64,000 nt of DNA from assembly GCF_019059575.1 (NCBI RefSeq), contig NW_024881984.1, positions 186,001-250,000 on the forward strand, in the 5' to 3' direction. Source of the DNA: Amphibalanus amphitrite (taxonomy: Eukaryota > Arthropoda > Thecostraca > Balanomorpha > Balanidae). Within the stretch, counting starts at the first letter, position 1. Each line of letters opens with the position of its first letter. The notes below the pieces were generated by a model. That model ran no database searches. It worked only from the letters and a program-made list of their open reading frames with translations, and was not told the origin of the DNA. A program made the translations under genes and the position numbers. This document shows, piece by piece, positions 25,123 through 38,835 of the stretch.

Positions 25123-26021
25123 TAGGGGAGAGTGGGGCAAAGCGGCCACCCTAACGTTTCTAACGATGCCGACGCTTGATTTTTAAACTTGGAAAGATTC
25201 TTTCTATACCAATGTGATCCCTATTAAATTGTCTTTTATTCCAACTGCGTTTCATTTCCAAAGGCGTTCACATATGGGAGATATTGACAAAACTTTAAAC
25301 CTATAGCATATTGGCCACTTTGCCCCATCCCTGAGGCAAAGCGGCCACTGGCGACTTCTCCAGTCCCGATATGAGAAACAGAATAGTTGCCTCATGCACG
25401 ACTAGGGTATTTGATGGTGACAAGGTTTAAGGGAAGATGGATGTTTACTTTGTTATCTTCCCACCTATTGCTAAACAAAGAAAGAATTTTCTTGGAAAAA
25501 CATTTAATTGCATAATTTGGTAACTCATGTAACCGAAAAGTGGCCAAGATGAATGCATGACGACACATTTGAATATAAATAATGTTTTTATCCAGATGGA
25601 AACAACTTATGGCCAATTGGGGGCTGGCCACTTTGCCCCGGCCGCTTTGCCCCGCGCATACCGTCCGAGACAAAAATAGTCCAGCTCAGCTATTAGTGGG
25701 GTAAAAAGCATTAAAATTGGTAGAAGGCATGTACGATAACCACGCAATGCATGGACAAAAACGCTTATAAAAAGTCTTAACGGTTATGGAATAAAATAAC
25801 ATTTAAAAATTGTAAACATAATTGGTAACCTGGCAAGAAATGCTTTTCCGTGTTTCACAGAACAATGGCGATGGGCCTGAAACCCCGGTCTGGCTCATTC
25901 GAACGACCGCAAAGAGAAGTATAATTGGAAATCATAAATTGGAACTGACGCCAGCTGTGGAGGGCTGAAACGATGGATGGCCGCTTTGCCCCGGGTGGCC
26001 GCTTTGCCCCACTCTCCCCTA
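25123..26021 (+). mobile_element. TA-flanked inverted-repeat element (895 bp)
   Basis: The element is 25125-26019 with TA at 25123-25124 and 26020-26021. The ends start GGGGAGAGTGGGGCAAAGCG and continue to GCCACCC; the inverted right end is perfect over 27 bases. TA duplication points to the Tc1/mariner group. The GGGGCAAAGYGGCC phrase recurs inside near 25332-25345 and 25626-25655. No transposase is readable. Confidence 0.85.
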
Positions 26022-26739
26022 CTTTTACCGCTTTAACAAAGGCCGCCAGTTTATGCTCGACCATAGCTGTCGTGAGCGGGATGCCACACAAGTTGTGATT
26101 CTTCCTCCAGCGGAATGCACAAGCTCCATGCGCGTTTGAAGTTGTGACCGTTGAATCCCGATACGCATTGTTTGGGGAGGCATAAGCAGCTTTTATAGCT
26201 GTTTGAGTTATGCAACATGTTCAATGAAGTTCTGCTAGGCAACATGATTAATGACATGGAACGATCTGCAAAATCATGAGCGCTGTCAAGTCGGCTAAAA
26301 TATGGCGTCTGTCCTGCTTCACATTCATCATATACCAACCTGCATCACTGAATGTCGATTTGGTGAAAGGTTTTGCAGGAATGAGACACACATGATTTTT
26401 ATTATTACCTTTACATACTATGAATGTTTTTCTAAATGTTATCTGTAAATGTTTAATCGCAATTACAATGGTTGATTGTCGAGAGTCATGAATGGGACTC
26501 TTAAAGATCTTCTCATCAGTGCACTGATAAGTCACACTGCAGTGTGACAATGTCTTGCTACCAGATAATTGTCGTTATATTCTACGTTGATGGGTGTCGG
26601 ATGATTTTGATAATGATACTCCTTCGCATCCTGGCCTCATCTACCACCGTCTCTTGTTGTCATCTCCACATTCGGCGTTTCTCCACACCTTCCTGCGTGT
26701 CTAGACACGAAATGTTGTCGTCATTCAGCTCTCCGACCT

Positions 26740-27470
26740 CTCGCCCGCGACTGGGGCGGCGGCGGCGGCGGCGGCGGCAGCGGAGGTCAGCGTCGCTGGC
26801 CGGCCGCCCGGGACCGGCGCCAACAGTCCAGAGAACGCCTGGGGGTCTGTCCAGCCGGGCCGCCGGCCGGTCGACCGGTCGGCGGCCCTGCGAAGGTCAT
26901 GTGGCGACCGCGCGGCTCCCTGATGTCAAATCAGATTCAAACGGCGATTGGCGCTCGCTTGCCGTGCCGGTGCGTGGGCGAAGCTCGTTGTGGCGAGTGT
27001 CGAAATCAGCGGCGCGGTCCAGGCGCCTCAGCGGGGCACCCTCCATCCCGGCCAGGGCTGTTTGCTTTGGAGCCGTCGCGGCGTATCCGTTTCACGACCC
27101 CATTTTGTTTTCATTCAGATAAATCGGTCTGGAGATGTTTTCTGAGGGTATTTTGGTACCGTTATCAGGCTGTAGACGGGCGCTCCTCACCAGGTCACCG
27201 TCCCCGCGACATTCGTGCGGCGGGGTCGCGCCGGCCGCTGACGCCCTGCGGTTTCCTTTGTTGGTTGGCTCTCTGCAGGCCGGGGCGTTGCTCCGCGCAG
27301 CATCTCCTCGCGTCTGCCGTCTCTCATTGTCTCCGCTCGGACGGAGAGAGCGCGTGGGCGTGGTAGGCGGCGCCGGTGGGAAGCGCGAGCCGCTCAAGGC
27401 CGCCTTTTGTGCCGCTGCCGCGCCGCCCCTCGCCGCCCTGCGCCGTGTGCGCCGCGGTGTGTGGGGCTAA
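26740..27470 (+). promoter_or_regulatory. GC-rich island without an assignable exon
   Basis: CpG-dense block beginning with a (GGC)n run at about 26755-26778. Open frames occur on both strands, but none shows a domain or a convincing splice pattern. It could be a further promoter or an enhancer. Confidence 0.3.
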
Positions 27471-30400
27471 GACTTGTCGAGATGTTTTCATTGGGTACTG
27501 GATGTTGAATAATTACTAAACTCTTGCTTCGGTCACGACGTGAGAAAACTATGCAAAAACTAACTAAGCTAGCACGTATAATTGTTCAATAGAAATCAAC
27601 ATCGTGACAAAAGACTAGATTAGTAACCGCTAAATAATGAAAAGAGCGAAATACCTACCGCCTACCGCTTTCCGAATTCCATCGCCAGCGCGACAAGACC
27701 AGTCAGTTTAGGGACGCTTATCTCGACTCGCATCTGTGAGAAAACAGACTTCTCCCTACCGCAATAACCGTAAATCTGTCCTGAATTCCTGTCGCATTCC
27801 GCGGTGGCTCCGTCGGCACACACGGCCAACTCTGTGTCAACATAGAGCGTCTCGATAAGCCATTAGCCACCTCGGTATCTCAGCGTGCTTCCGGAGCATA
27901 TCCGGAGGGTTTCCGCTGCCCCTGTTGATTCCGGTCAGCTTCAGAATGTCCGCTGAGCGTGACTCAATATCTGTCCCGTTGTGGTTACTCTTTGATCCAC
28001 TTGTCACGCCTGACAGATATTCCCATCTGATGAACGGTCGGGGAATTCCTGATTTGTTCAGTTCGAGTGCCGGGAGCCGTCAGTGGCGTCGTCGCCCGAT
28101 TTAGAGGCCAATCTCTTCTTTTAGCCGCCAATTAGCACTTCTCTGGGTCTGCTATCAGAGTGCCTCGCGTGACGAACACGACTAGGGGCCGTTTTTTGTT
28201 TGAAGAAGCCCGTCGCTGGTCTGGGGCGACTGGTACCGCCACGCTCGAACTGATCGGATCGCCTTTGTGTCTAGTGAAGGACTGCCTTCATCGGTGCCAA
28301 GCGATCCTGTGGGCTCCGTTGGCTGTCTCCTGTTCACGACGATCGTCTTCTCCCGGATACGGACCTCAGGTAGAACTCTCTTGCGTTCGATACGCTAGAA
28401 ATTCTCAGGGCACATCGCCGAAATATAATTAATCACAAATGTATGCTAAATGGGAATATAAAATGGTTTTGAGGATCCAGAGAATATTCAGGGAGGGCAG
28501 CTCCACGCTGTTTTACTCATTTTACACCTAGAAAGTCGCGCAGCTCTAACCATCGCTGACATCTCCGGCGCTATACTCATCGATCAGGTCTAAGAGGTTC
28601 CGGTAACGTTCCCAAATCTTGCGTGGCCGTGTGACAGAAATGACGTCAATGATGGCTTCTCTGACGATGCGCCGGAGCCGGTGGCGTCCACAGCATCCAC
28701 GGAATGACAAGCTCGTCACTGTGGGGCCGAAAGGCGACAACGATCTAAAACAACGGCTCGCGCTTGTGCGGTTACGTATATTTACAGCGAGGGCGCCGTC
28801 CAGTTTCCCGAATTAAGGACATGACCTGGTGTCATCGAACATGACGATGAGGTCATTTCACCGAAGTTTTATATGTGCTTAGAAGTTTGCTGAGATGAGC
28901 TAATGTCTAGAAAGATGCCCATTGCGCAGCATTCTCTCGGAAGAGTTTTAGTTCTGGGAAGTTTTAGCTTGCATCGAGTCATTGAGTGGGTCAACATGGT
29001 TGACAGTCGTTCTTAGTTCATCATGTTTTTTTTCGGTAAATTATAACAATTGATTGACTCTTCATATTATAATTACTGTGTACATTATTACCGCGTGCTG
29101 TTCATTTCTTTTTCGTTCGACTACTCTCAAGAATCCGCGGCCGCAAAAAAATGTACATCGAAGAAACGAAACGACCACATGAGATGCCACCGAAGAAAAT
29201 CACGTGGAAGTACTTACATCTGCATACATGTTGCATCATATGCACCAAGTCACGTTAGTTGAATTACAAACCGTTTTTTTTTTCGGGATCACTAATTATA
29301 TGACAATTGCAGAGCCGGACGTAGTTCGTTGAACACTGGTCCTATGATTGATTGGCGCTGTCAATCCCTGGCAAAGGGCTCTCTCCACGCATGATTAATC
29401 ACCGTTGTTATCTGCCGATCGCGCGATAAAAGTCCCAATGACTCTAACCGCTTCCCCTGTCGCCCGAACATGAACTACCAGCTATGCAAACCGCACGGGG
29501 CTGCACTCTGCACAGTGCACAGTGTACTGGTAGTGCACAGTGCACACGTCTCGCGGGAAAATTCACAGGATGTATCTCGTGCACCTGGCGGGGACGGATG
29601 GGGCACCGACCGAGCTTCCTGGTTATCCGACTGGAATGCGAGGTCATGGAGGGGTAGGGCGGCGTTGGGGTGCAAGGGTGCTGGGGGGAGGGGGTGATGG
29701 TCCCATGGTAAAGAACCCCGCGCCCACTATGCATCAATCTGACAGCAGCTACAGTCACCTGCCGCTCAAACCTTCTGTCAGGAGCGAGCGCTGTGCACAG
29801 AACGGCCGAGTCTGGAGTATGGACCTGCCGACAAGCCGGGAAGTTCCAGGCCGACGGACGGATGTCGTCCGCTGAAAAACGCCAGCATACCTGTGATGCA
29901 ACCGGAACGTTGACAGGAACTTCCTGACATGTGGACAGCGAGCTGGCGTGTTTTCCAGTTACACAGTTTGTCCGCGTCAGTGCAGGCTTGTTTACCAGCA
30001 GCGCTGGCGGAAGATTTGTCAAAATGACGATAATGGAAGTGCCTCAAACTGGGCGATAGTCCAAACGCGTAAGCGCGATCGATGATGATCAGATTGGATC
30101 TTTAATCTGATCTTTTGATTTTACGGCCGTCGCCAGGTGTCCAGCCCCCATCCTGTCGGACCTCCCGTCGCTAGGTCGTTCGGAGAGATGTTTATGGCGC
30201 TGGTAGCCACGGCAGGGGGCACGTCTTCCTCCCACGCACACTCTGCTGCTCTTGCCTCAGCTCTCGCTGCTGCTCTACCCTCGGCTCTCGCTGCGGATGC
30301 CGCCACTCTCCTCCACTGCCGCAGTCGCCCATCGAGAAGATTCGGGCTGCAGTTGATGTATCTGCGCGGTCTCCGCCCCCGTCCTGTAACCCGTCCCGAC

Positions 30401-30559
30401 TGACTTGTTGTGACCCGCAGCACCAATGCGTCTCAGTGCAGCATTGGAGGCTGTAGCTCAGGCAGCGTCGCGGCCATTGCTGCATACGATTAGCGCCACG
30501 CAGACACCTACAGGGGCATTACCGAGATATTCCTAACGCGTTGATGACTACCTGAGGCG

Positions 30560-31230
30560 GGTGCGGTGTGAATTGTGATACTGTGGCGTCGCGGTGGGGA
30601 GGGCTGGCGGCGCGTCAGTCTGGACGTCGGCCAGAGTCCGAGTCAGTGCCAGACAGAGCCAAAATAGAGTCAAGCCGGGCGAAGGGTGAACAGAGGAGGC
30701 CACAGTCCGGCTCAAAATTAGCCGTCACTACCGCGAAACAGGGCCAGCTTGCCAGACATCAAAGCTGACAGCGGAGTCAGGATTTTACCTCGTTCCCGCC
30801 GAGTCATTCGGGTGCAGAGGCGGGCCCAAATTTGTTCCCGGACTCCGACGAGCGCTCGTTACAGAGTCAGCGGCTCAAGGTCATCGCCATGCCGGCGCCG
30901 ACTCGCTCCCGACTGGGCGCCAGCCCGCATTGCTGCGGAGTCAAGCCGAGTCGGGCCGAGTCGGCGACCAAGGTCGCGGTCTGACGCCTGCCCAGGCCGT
31001 CGTGTGCAGACGGGAGCGGCTGGGGCCCGACTCGAGTCGCCCCCCTCCCCTCCCTCCCTCCCTCCCCCCCCCTCGGCGGCGGGCCGAGTCGCCGAGCGGC
31101 CGGCCCGGGGTCGTTTGGACGCGTGGGCGGGAAGGTCGCACGGAGTCGACCACCGCGCCGGCCCGGCCCGGCGGTCGTCCGTCACAGGTCGGCAACAGCT
31201 CCGTCAGTTGACACCGTGCACGATGCTGTG
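30560..31230 (+). promoter_or_regulatory. GC-rich island rich in GAGTC motifs
   Basis: CpG-dense sequence with many spaced copies of GAGTC/GACTC (for example 30635-30650, 30840-30965, 31030-31150) and a C-rich tract at 31040-31072. No ATG exon with a good donor was found. Confidence 0.3.
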
Positions 31231-33208
31231 ATATGGTGACCACCGGGGCCCAACAGTGTCTTTTACCCTGGCTGTCACAACTCACCAAAGTGAGCGCCGA
31301 ACCAAACATGGGACAAACATGACACCCAACTCGCACCTAAAAGGAAAATACTATCGATGGCATCTTTCTGTGTTTGCTTTCCGACCGATTCCCTGTTCAG
31401 TACGACAGGGACCCTACGTGGCTAATGCAACACCACCCAAATTGACGTACTCGTATTTCGTAAGTACTTACCTACATACAGGGTGGAAAGAAAAATATGT
31501 TTTGATTTTAACAGCCCGTGACATCAAAGCGAGTAGTAATAGCTCAAAATGAATTAGTGCATTTGAATCACCTTTTCTGGAAGTTTTATACCTGGTGTCA
31601 TTCACCTACCTACTTTACTGGCTTCCCACGGACATTCGCATTCTCTGATTAGTGTTCCCTTGTTTCACGGCCACCACATCTCACTTTACAACAATACTCA
31701 ATGAAATATACGGAAGCTCTCGTCCGTCAAACCATTTAAACCATTTTGCCACATAATTGGTCACAGACTGTCGCCCACGTCGCGACACTGAGACGTCTCA
31801 AACGGCCTGGCGCATTTCTCTTCCTCTCAAACGACACCGTTTAGCCCTCATATGCCACCTGTTGTCACCCGAAACGATCCTTTCTGGACCGCGATGGGGG
31901 GCAGCGAACCGTACGTGGCCTCCAACGGGCCACCTGCCGACCGTCGAATGAGAGACCGACTTTTCTCTCGGCTATCGTCCTCAATCTGGTCATGAGTCAC
32001 CCCTGGCCCGGGCCGCCAGACGCCGCTTGGCTCGGCTCGTCTGGCCGGGGCCGGCACGGCTCGTTTGGGTTCAGTCTGGCCCCGCGCCGGCCCAATCCCG
32101 ACAGTCCTGGCTTGGTGTGGTTGGCAGCTCGGACCGGCACCATCTTTTATGGGACAGGCGTTGCATAGAGACGGTTGCGAGTGAAACTCCAAATCGAGTT
32201 TGGACGTCGGCGGCCGGTGATGAGATGACGGGGCGATACCGGTCCCGGACAGGTGTTTGAGATGGTTCGTCGATGGCGTCATCGCTCCGACGCCCCATGA
32301 GTCATTTCCTGCGTCACTTGTATCGTGTGCTACCCCGACACCGGCACTAAACCGACGCTCGGTGGCTCATGAGCGACGGCCAATGTTCAAATCCTTCCGT
32401 TGTAGCTTCCGCAGGAAGTTGCGCCATGGCGGACTTCGAAGGTGGTGGCACGCGTCGGCTGTCGTGACGTCACGGTGTGTGTGTTCTGACATCACCGCGG
32501 TGACATCATGTCTTGTTGGCATACCTGGCGGCTCGGCCGCATTCTCTGAATCACCGAGCAGATGAATCAGAGTTCACTTCCGCCATCTCGAGAGAAGCTC
32601 TTATCACACGCCTGGTTCTCTCGCCATCCTGCAGGATGTCGCTACGATAAATATAGGGACTAGGGTGAATGTAGTGTTGTAATAACCAGAGGATGTTGCA
32701 CGGCAGAATTATCCCGCGTGTAGGCTTATTTCCTGCAACGCTTTATTTCTGGATTTCTCTCAGGAACACCTATGACACAATCACAGCTCTGTGAGGTTGT
32801 GGAAACCCCAAGTTACTTACTACCACATGCTACTTCTAGTTAGTGCTTGGCATCGAATTTCGATCGGTAATCTCTGCAGCGACGCTCTCCGCATGACCTC
32901 TTCTCTGCTGCAGAAGTCAGTGACCTGCAAGCTGTCAGATACGGCGGGGGCGTGTCCTGATGGATTCTCGGTGGGCAGACCGCCTCCGCTCCTCCACCCT
33001 TCCGCTGCTCTCTCTTCTCTCCTCCCTCTTCCTCCACCCTCCGCCCATGCACTGTCATTGACATTGATTGAACTCAATCATCCGGAAGTGACTCGCGTAA
33101 AATTAGACGTGCGAATGGATTTACACAACGATTACATCATGTAACTGGCTGTCGATGGCTGTCGGGTAAAGGGCGCGAGGTGTGTGTAATTCGACCCGCC
33201 CCGCCCCC

Positions 33209-33411
33209 TCTCTCTCTCTCTCTCTCTCTCGAGGGTTCGCATTACGTTCGTCAAGTGCGACCGCGAGGTGCCGCTTACCACCGGACGTAGGGACGGGGAG
33301 GCAGGGAGAGGGGGCAGCGGGGCCGATAACGCGACCGCGTGGCCGCGGGCGGCGGTCGGTCGACAGTTTCTCGCCCACTGCAGTGCGCGCCGTGTGTGTC
33401 GTGACCTAGCC
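33209..33411 (+). promoter_or_regulatory. CT repeat plus GC-rich proximal promoter
   Basis: A 22-base CT/GA tract (33209-33230) is followed by about 180 bases of CpG-rich sequence up to the ATG at 33412. A GAGA-type tract at this distance from a start exon is common in arthropod promoters. Confidence 0.4.
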
Positions 33412-33660
33412 ATGCAGGCAGACCTCATGTCGCCGCTGCAGGCGGCCATCCCCAGCTTTGACTTTCTGGGGGGCTCGGACGCCTGTCTGACGTTGCCCTG
33501 CCAGCGGCCGGCTCGGCCGGGCAGACTGAGACCGCCGCTCACCAAGCGACTCAGTGGCTCGCTCGATTCCATCATGACGTCGATCAAGATGGAGCTGCGT
33601 ATGGATGTCACCGCGCTCAGCGTCAGGCAGCACAGCTTCAACAACCTCGCCGCGGAAACG
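33412..33660 (+). CDS. SARM1: Candidate alternative first coding exon (83 codons)
   Basis: ATG (context AGCCATGC) opens MQADLMSPLQAAIPSFDFLGG and runs 83 codons to the donor ACG|GTACAG, leaving in phase 0 like the other 5' exons. The peptide has a non-random composition: a hydrophobic start, an Arg/Pro-rich centre (RPARPGRLRPPLTKR), then SLDSIMTSIKMELRMDVTALS. It is the best-looking of the alternative starts. The reading frame stays open after the donor, but the sequence there becomes Gly/Arg-rich. It would join 38258. The donor is acceptable but not strong. Without a transcript, it could be the 5' exon of another transcript. Confidence 0.52.
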
Positions 33661-36168
33661 GTACAGGACTGGGGGCCGCGGGACGGTGGGTTTTTCGAGC
33701 CTCCGGGGCCGCGCTGTGGCGTGCGCTGCAGAAGCTGCTCGGTGTTGTGGCTCGTCAAATCGGCTTATAGGTGAAAACTGAACTGTAGCCGAGGCCCATT
33801 GTTGCTGGTTGTATTTTTTCAGCTTGGAAATTCACCGTTGTTGCGTGCTGTTTTTGTCTCGTAATTAATGGATTGGGCTTTGCAAGAGTTGTTACCTGAA
33901 AGAAATGCGGATGCAGCATGCAAGTGATCACTTCGTAAATGGCTTTCAGCATTTTACAGTCCTTCAGCTATTTTTCGGTGGTCGCTGTCTCGATTTTTGT
34001 AGGCATGCCGTATAGCTGAGTGCAGTTAATCCGGCTCCAAGTATACCTAATCCTCCTGTTGCCACTCGCCACTGCTACTGCCTTCCGATAACGGCTAAGC
34101 TCCTTCTTTTCTGCCTGCGCTGTCGCTCTCCATCAGACTGAATGCTGGAGAGTCGACCTCCACTCCCGGCCCATCGTATTAAGTGAACCGAGGATGACAC
34201 GGTGCCACACGAGCTCGAACGTGTTCAATGTAAGCCTGGATAAGTTGAACGAAATTACAGCCGTGTTACATGCCGTTTCACTTTCTTCTTGCACTTGGTA
34301 TCCACCGTTGCTATGAATTTCAATCCGAAGTCCGAACACTTCTTGCCATGCCCTATAAATTCAATCAACTATAAGTTCAAGCCTATTGTCGGATGAAAAC
34401 TGAATTCACTCGCATCCTTCTATGCATTTCATCTTGCTGGCACATCACGGCTGATGTTTGAAAGAGTGAAGACTGTGTGCGTGTGGTACCTGTCCCACTC
34501 TCACCAAGTAATACCGAACGACTGGTCGGAATCACTCAGTGGCTCATCGAGATCGGTTATCAGGAACCGCCCATTCCCGAATGATCTCAAAATCTCCAGC
34601 TCACAATCATCCCGAGTCCACCGTTCTCCACGATCATCATGATCTTCCTAATCTTCCCTACCCTTATCTCCAACCTGATTGCCGGCTGATACGAGATAGC
34701 TTCTCCAGCTCGTCGTAGCTTGTGGGTATTGCCAGTTCAATCAAACCATTCACAACAGACTGACACTGCAGTTAAAGCTCACCCAACCACCCGAACCTGA
34801 TCGAGCCCGATCGAACCCGGCCACCTCGACCACAGCGCTCGTCAGGCCCCGATCGCCCGAGCTGGGACCACGCCCGACCGTGGGCGTAGCCTGATGAATG
34901 GGACAGATGGGAGCGCTGATAGGGGGCGTGTCACCTTCGTACGCTGTGGGAGATACGCGGAGACCGCACGAACCGTCCAACCAGTCACGGCATCGATAAA
35001 ACGGGAATAATGATTTAGATTTGAGGCACTTGCATATAAGATGGGGAAATTTTGGAGTTTGCTTAGGCAGTACTGTGTTCATGAGCATTTAATCGGGTGT
35101 ATTGTGTGTGGTGTTGACCCTCGTTCCTCATAGCTGTGTATATTCACACGTGACTCGTGGACAAACACCCTGGTTTCATAACACAGCTGAGCACAGTGCT
35201 CTGTGACATAACAAAACCTCTCTGACACTTGTTAGCTTTACGTGGCATCAACACAAACGGAGCCGTGATGTTAAACAAACACTGGCGTGAGGCGTCAGCT
35301 GGTAGCGTGCGGGTCAGGAAAGCAGAGCGCCTGTGGGCAGACCAGGCCCGGCGCTTTTTACATCGCGGTTGGCGACCGCACTCCGCCCCCAGCGGTCAAA
35401 CTTGGTGACCTTGAGTCGCCTGGCAACACGGCTCTCCTGGCAACCAAACGACCCAGCCTAAGTCGTTTATTAGCCAAATATAGCCCGTGGCAGGGCCAGC
35501 GACCTGGCCGACTCTGGGTGCGTATCTCGCGTGGGCTTCATGATTCATGAATGACATCGAATCTGCAATGCATCCAGTATTCACGCTCGTTAAATTTCTT
35601 GCAATAGTCATGGCATGGTTATTCTGTGATGATTTCTGCCAGATAAGAATTTGTTTCATTGAGTAATACGCTGCTGTGGATCGGAGTGGGTTCACTAATT
35701 TCTGTCATATAAACTGTTTTTATGGGAGACAGACACTCCCCATGCAGACTGCAGTTTCGGGAACGGAAGTTACCCGGCATGTTCTCTGATGCCAAGCCCA
35801 GCTCATGTAGTCTGCCATGCGTCGTTGTCTGTACCGGTCGCAGCTGTATGTGCGAGTGTGGGGGGGGGGGGAGTACATACGTGACACGCCCGTGCATTAT
35901 GCAGCTGGTGCCGTGAAACCGGACGTACAGCGCCACGCTGACAGGTGGCCCCCGCATACGCGGGTTTAGTCAGTCCGTGGCGACTGGCGGGTGGCGATTC
36001 ACCAAAATGGTGTTTTGTGTATTTATTTGTGTTTCGTAAGAACTTTATAAGAAATGGAAGACGTAAGCAGCCTTGTGCAGAAGTTTACCATTTAAAAGAT
36101 CAATCTCTTACGAGTTTGCAGGTGATACCTATCGACGCAGCCATGCCGCGATGATTTAGGTTTTTGTC

Positions 36169-36214
36169 CATAGATGGCGTTAGCCAATGACGCCTGAGGT
36201 TATGCTGTGCCGCA
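36169..36214 (+). repeat. Dispersed CATAGATGGCG...CTGTGCCGCA repeat, single unit
   Basis: CATAGATGGCGTTAGC, then CGCCTGAGGTTATGCTGTGCCGCA. The same unit occurs in three tandem copies at 61284-61476 and inverted at 43432-43474. Confidence 0.7.
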
Positions 36215-36365
36215 CATCACATACAATGCGGGGCACGCCCAGCGTCAATATTTATTTATGAAGGGGAGGGAGAAGAAGAACGTAAGTGCATAACGTTATC
36301 TTGTTACACTGATTATTCCTCTTTCCAAGCTTGTTCTGCAGAATCTCAAATTTTGGCATTGAGTG

Positions 36366-36531
36366 TTGTTGATCATGGGCGGCGGAACGGGGAGGGCACC
36401 GGGGCACCGTGCCCCCTTGATTTGGACATTTTAACATTAGCCCTATGGGCGTTGCATGGAAAGAATGGGACCAAAAGTCGGCAGTGCCCCCCCCCCTTAA
36501 TTGAAGGTGTTCCGCCGCTACTGTTGTTGAT
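36366..36531 (+). mobile_element. 150-bp hAT-like MITE
   Basis: The element is 36374-36523, with ends CATGGGCGGCGGAAC and (inverted) CAGTAGCGGCGGAAC, 12 of 15 identical. The 8-bp duplication TTGTTGAT at 36366-36373 and 36524-36531 is perfect. It has a different end sequence from the hAT-like element at 2612, so it is a second family. Confidence 0.88.
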
Positions 36532-37008
36532 GGATCAACAAGATTGGTCTATGGAAAAAAGCACTGCCTACCTTAAATTGTTTGTCGAATCTTCATCAAC
36601 CAGCCCAGGCGAAATACCAATCGCATTCCTGTGCTATCACATGCCAAACTCCTCACTGATAGGTTTCGTCAACATCGCTGCTCGTTTGTTGCTATCTGAA
36701 TGTCCACTGCCCCCCCCCCCCCCCACACCTTCCTCCTGCCGAAATCAGCCGCACCCGGATACCATACGATCAGCTCTGCAGTGCATGCGGCAATCTGCAT
36801 CGCGTGCTTAGCGGGCTTAACTCGTAACCCTTTGATGGCTATTTGCCGAGACAGGAGCGCCACCGATAGGTGGTCAGCACGACCATGGCTGGGGCGAAGT
36901 GAACAGAGTTATTTTTATTTATTTCTGTGCATCTTGGTTTTACGATGAGCAGCAAGAGTATTTTTATCCATCTCGTTCTTTTCTCGCTACTCGTTTTCTT
37001 CCCCAGTC

Positions 37009-37198
<190 letters not shown>

Positions 37199-38257
37199 CT
37201 TTCCACCACCTCTCCTTTCCCCATTTCTTTCTTCTGGTAACTTATTTACCTCATCTCTGGCCGTATCCCTACAACACAGGTCCCAGACGAGTTTTGTCTC
37301 TCGCTCTCCTCTGTCTCGTGCGCCGACTCCCATCCGGGTCGGAGGCTGCGGTGACCCCGCCGCCGGCAGTTTGGTGGAGTCGCCTCCACGCCGCGTGGGC
37401 AGAGGAGATGCGTCGCCTCCCGCCCGGTCCCGGCTCTGTCCGGCCCAGACAGGCCGCTTTTGGAGTAGGACGCAGCACGCGGCCGCCGACGCGGTCTCGG
37501 GTCTGGGGCTGGTTTCCGGTGCAGTGGTACTGAAAAGACAGGTCTAAGTACGCTGCGTCTGAGGTCTGTGGTATTTGGGATAGTGCATGATGTTATCTCC
37601 TACTACAGGCTAGGTCGGATCATGGTGATCTTCTTCGGTTTATTTTCAAACTTTTTGTTTTAACTTTATAACTTTTGCGCCTTACTGAGCTGCGTTCGGC
37701 GAACTGTCGTGGTTTTGTCGGGGCTCGGACCATCGCAGTCTGCCGGGCGCCACGGCACGACGCAGATGTCAATCTTCCGAGTGTGACCGCTGCTTCCGCT
37801 CAGAACCGTGTAGGCCGGGCAGAGGCTGTACGGTGAATGCGTGGCCCTCGCAGAGGCTACAAATGATAAATGTTGGACTGGGTTCGTGCGCAACGTCTGA
37901 TTTCTAGGCCCTCGTTGGCCTAAAAAAGACGTTGAAACCTTGAGGTGCTCTCAAAACAATTTTTCTAGAACGTGTCGAGTTACCGTACCGGTTGCAGTTA
38001 TGGTCCTCCAGTGACATTAGTGGTCGTTACTTGACAGCTGACATCCTCGTTTTATTAGAAGCAATATATTCACTAACTTGACTTGTTTTCTTTGTAGGTA
38101 ATGCGCATTGCGTAAACCTACAGCGTGCGAAGTAAAATTGATTTTCATTGTTTTCCCTTATTCAACTCTGTATTTCCACGGGCTCAATATTTACCTGAAC
38201 TACGTGGTTAGTTTGCACTGAACCCCGCTTAACCTTTTGTATTTTCTACCGTTTCAG

Positions 38258-38389
38258 ATGCCTGACACGCAGTCTGAGCCCGCGGTGGCCCTACCAGAGT
38301 CGCCCAAAAATGGGGTCTTCAGTCCCGGCGGGAAGGGCAGCCAAATCTCCAAATTCACCATCACCGCCGACCCCTTATCCAGCTCACAG
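38258..38389 (+). CDS. SARM1: SARM1/Ect4 shared linker exon (44 codons)
   Basis: Acceptor TTTTCTACCGTTTCAG, donor CAG|GTGGGT, 132 nt, phase 0 at both ends. It encodes MPDTQSEPAVALPESPKNGV, then FSPGGKGSQISKFTITADP ending SSSQ. It starts with ATG directly after the acceptor, so it could also serve as a translation start for transcripts with a non-coding first exon. It is a likely flexible linker with Ser-Pro sites. It is the first exon that every upstream phase-0 start exon can join. The next exon is 446 bases on. Confidence 0.8.
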
Positions 38390-38835
38390 GTGGGTGCACA
38401 GTGGGAGAGATGTAGTTGCTACAGTTCTTTGTCAAATAATTTTAGACGTTTTGGAATGTAGACGTTATTACTTATTACGGTATACAGTGTTAACTTACTA
38501 TTAAGTTTTAATTGAAATGTGAGCCAATGAACATGTCAATTTGTTTCTTCGAAAAAGTGTCTGAAGTATTTTTATATTTAAATAAACAGAAGCACTGTTG
38601 AGCAGATTTGAAGGTAATTATCATTAAATGTTGAATTGGTTAAGCGGAGCGATTCAGTGCTTTTCATCTTCTGAAAAAACACTCTTAATAAAACGGTTAA
38701 TGTAACGGCCACAACTTTCAACCAACATGATTACTTGAAATCTCCTGTCATAGTCAGAACCATGACTTACCATAACCAGTTATCGTAGCTACTACATTCA
38801 TGAGAGGCTGTTAATCTCGCCTCTACCCTTCCCAG

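Noticed and set aside
37280..37541. GC-rich open segment after a good acceptor (AACACAG|GTCCC)
   Set aside because: The open frame needs a phase-2 partner upstream, while the only upstream exon ends in phase 0, and the end donor GTCTAA is poor.
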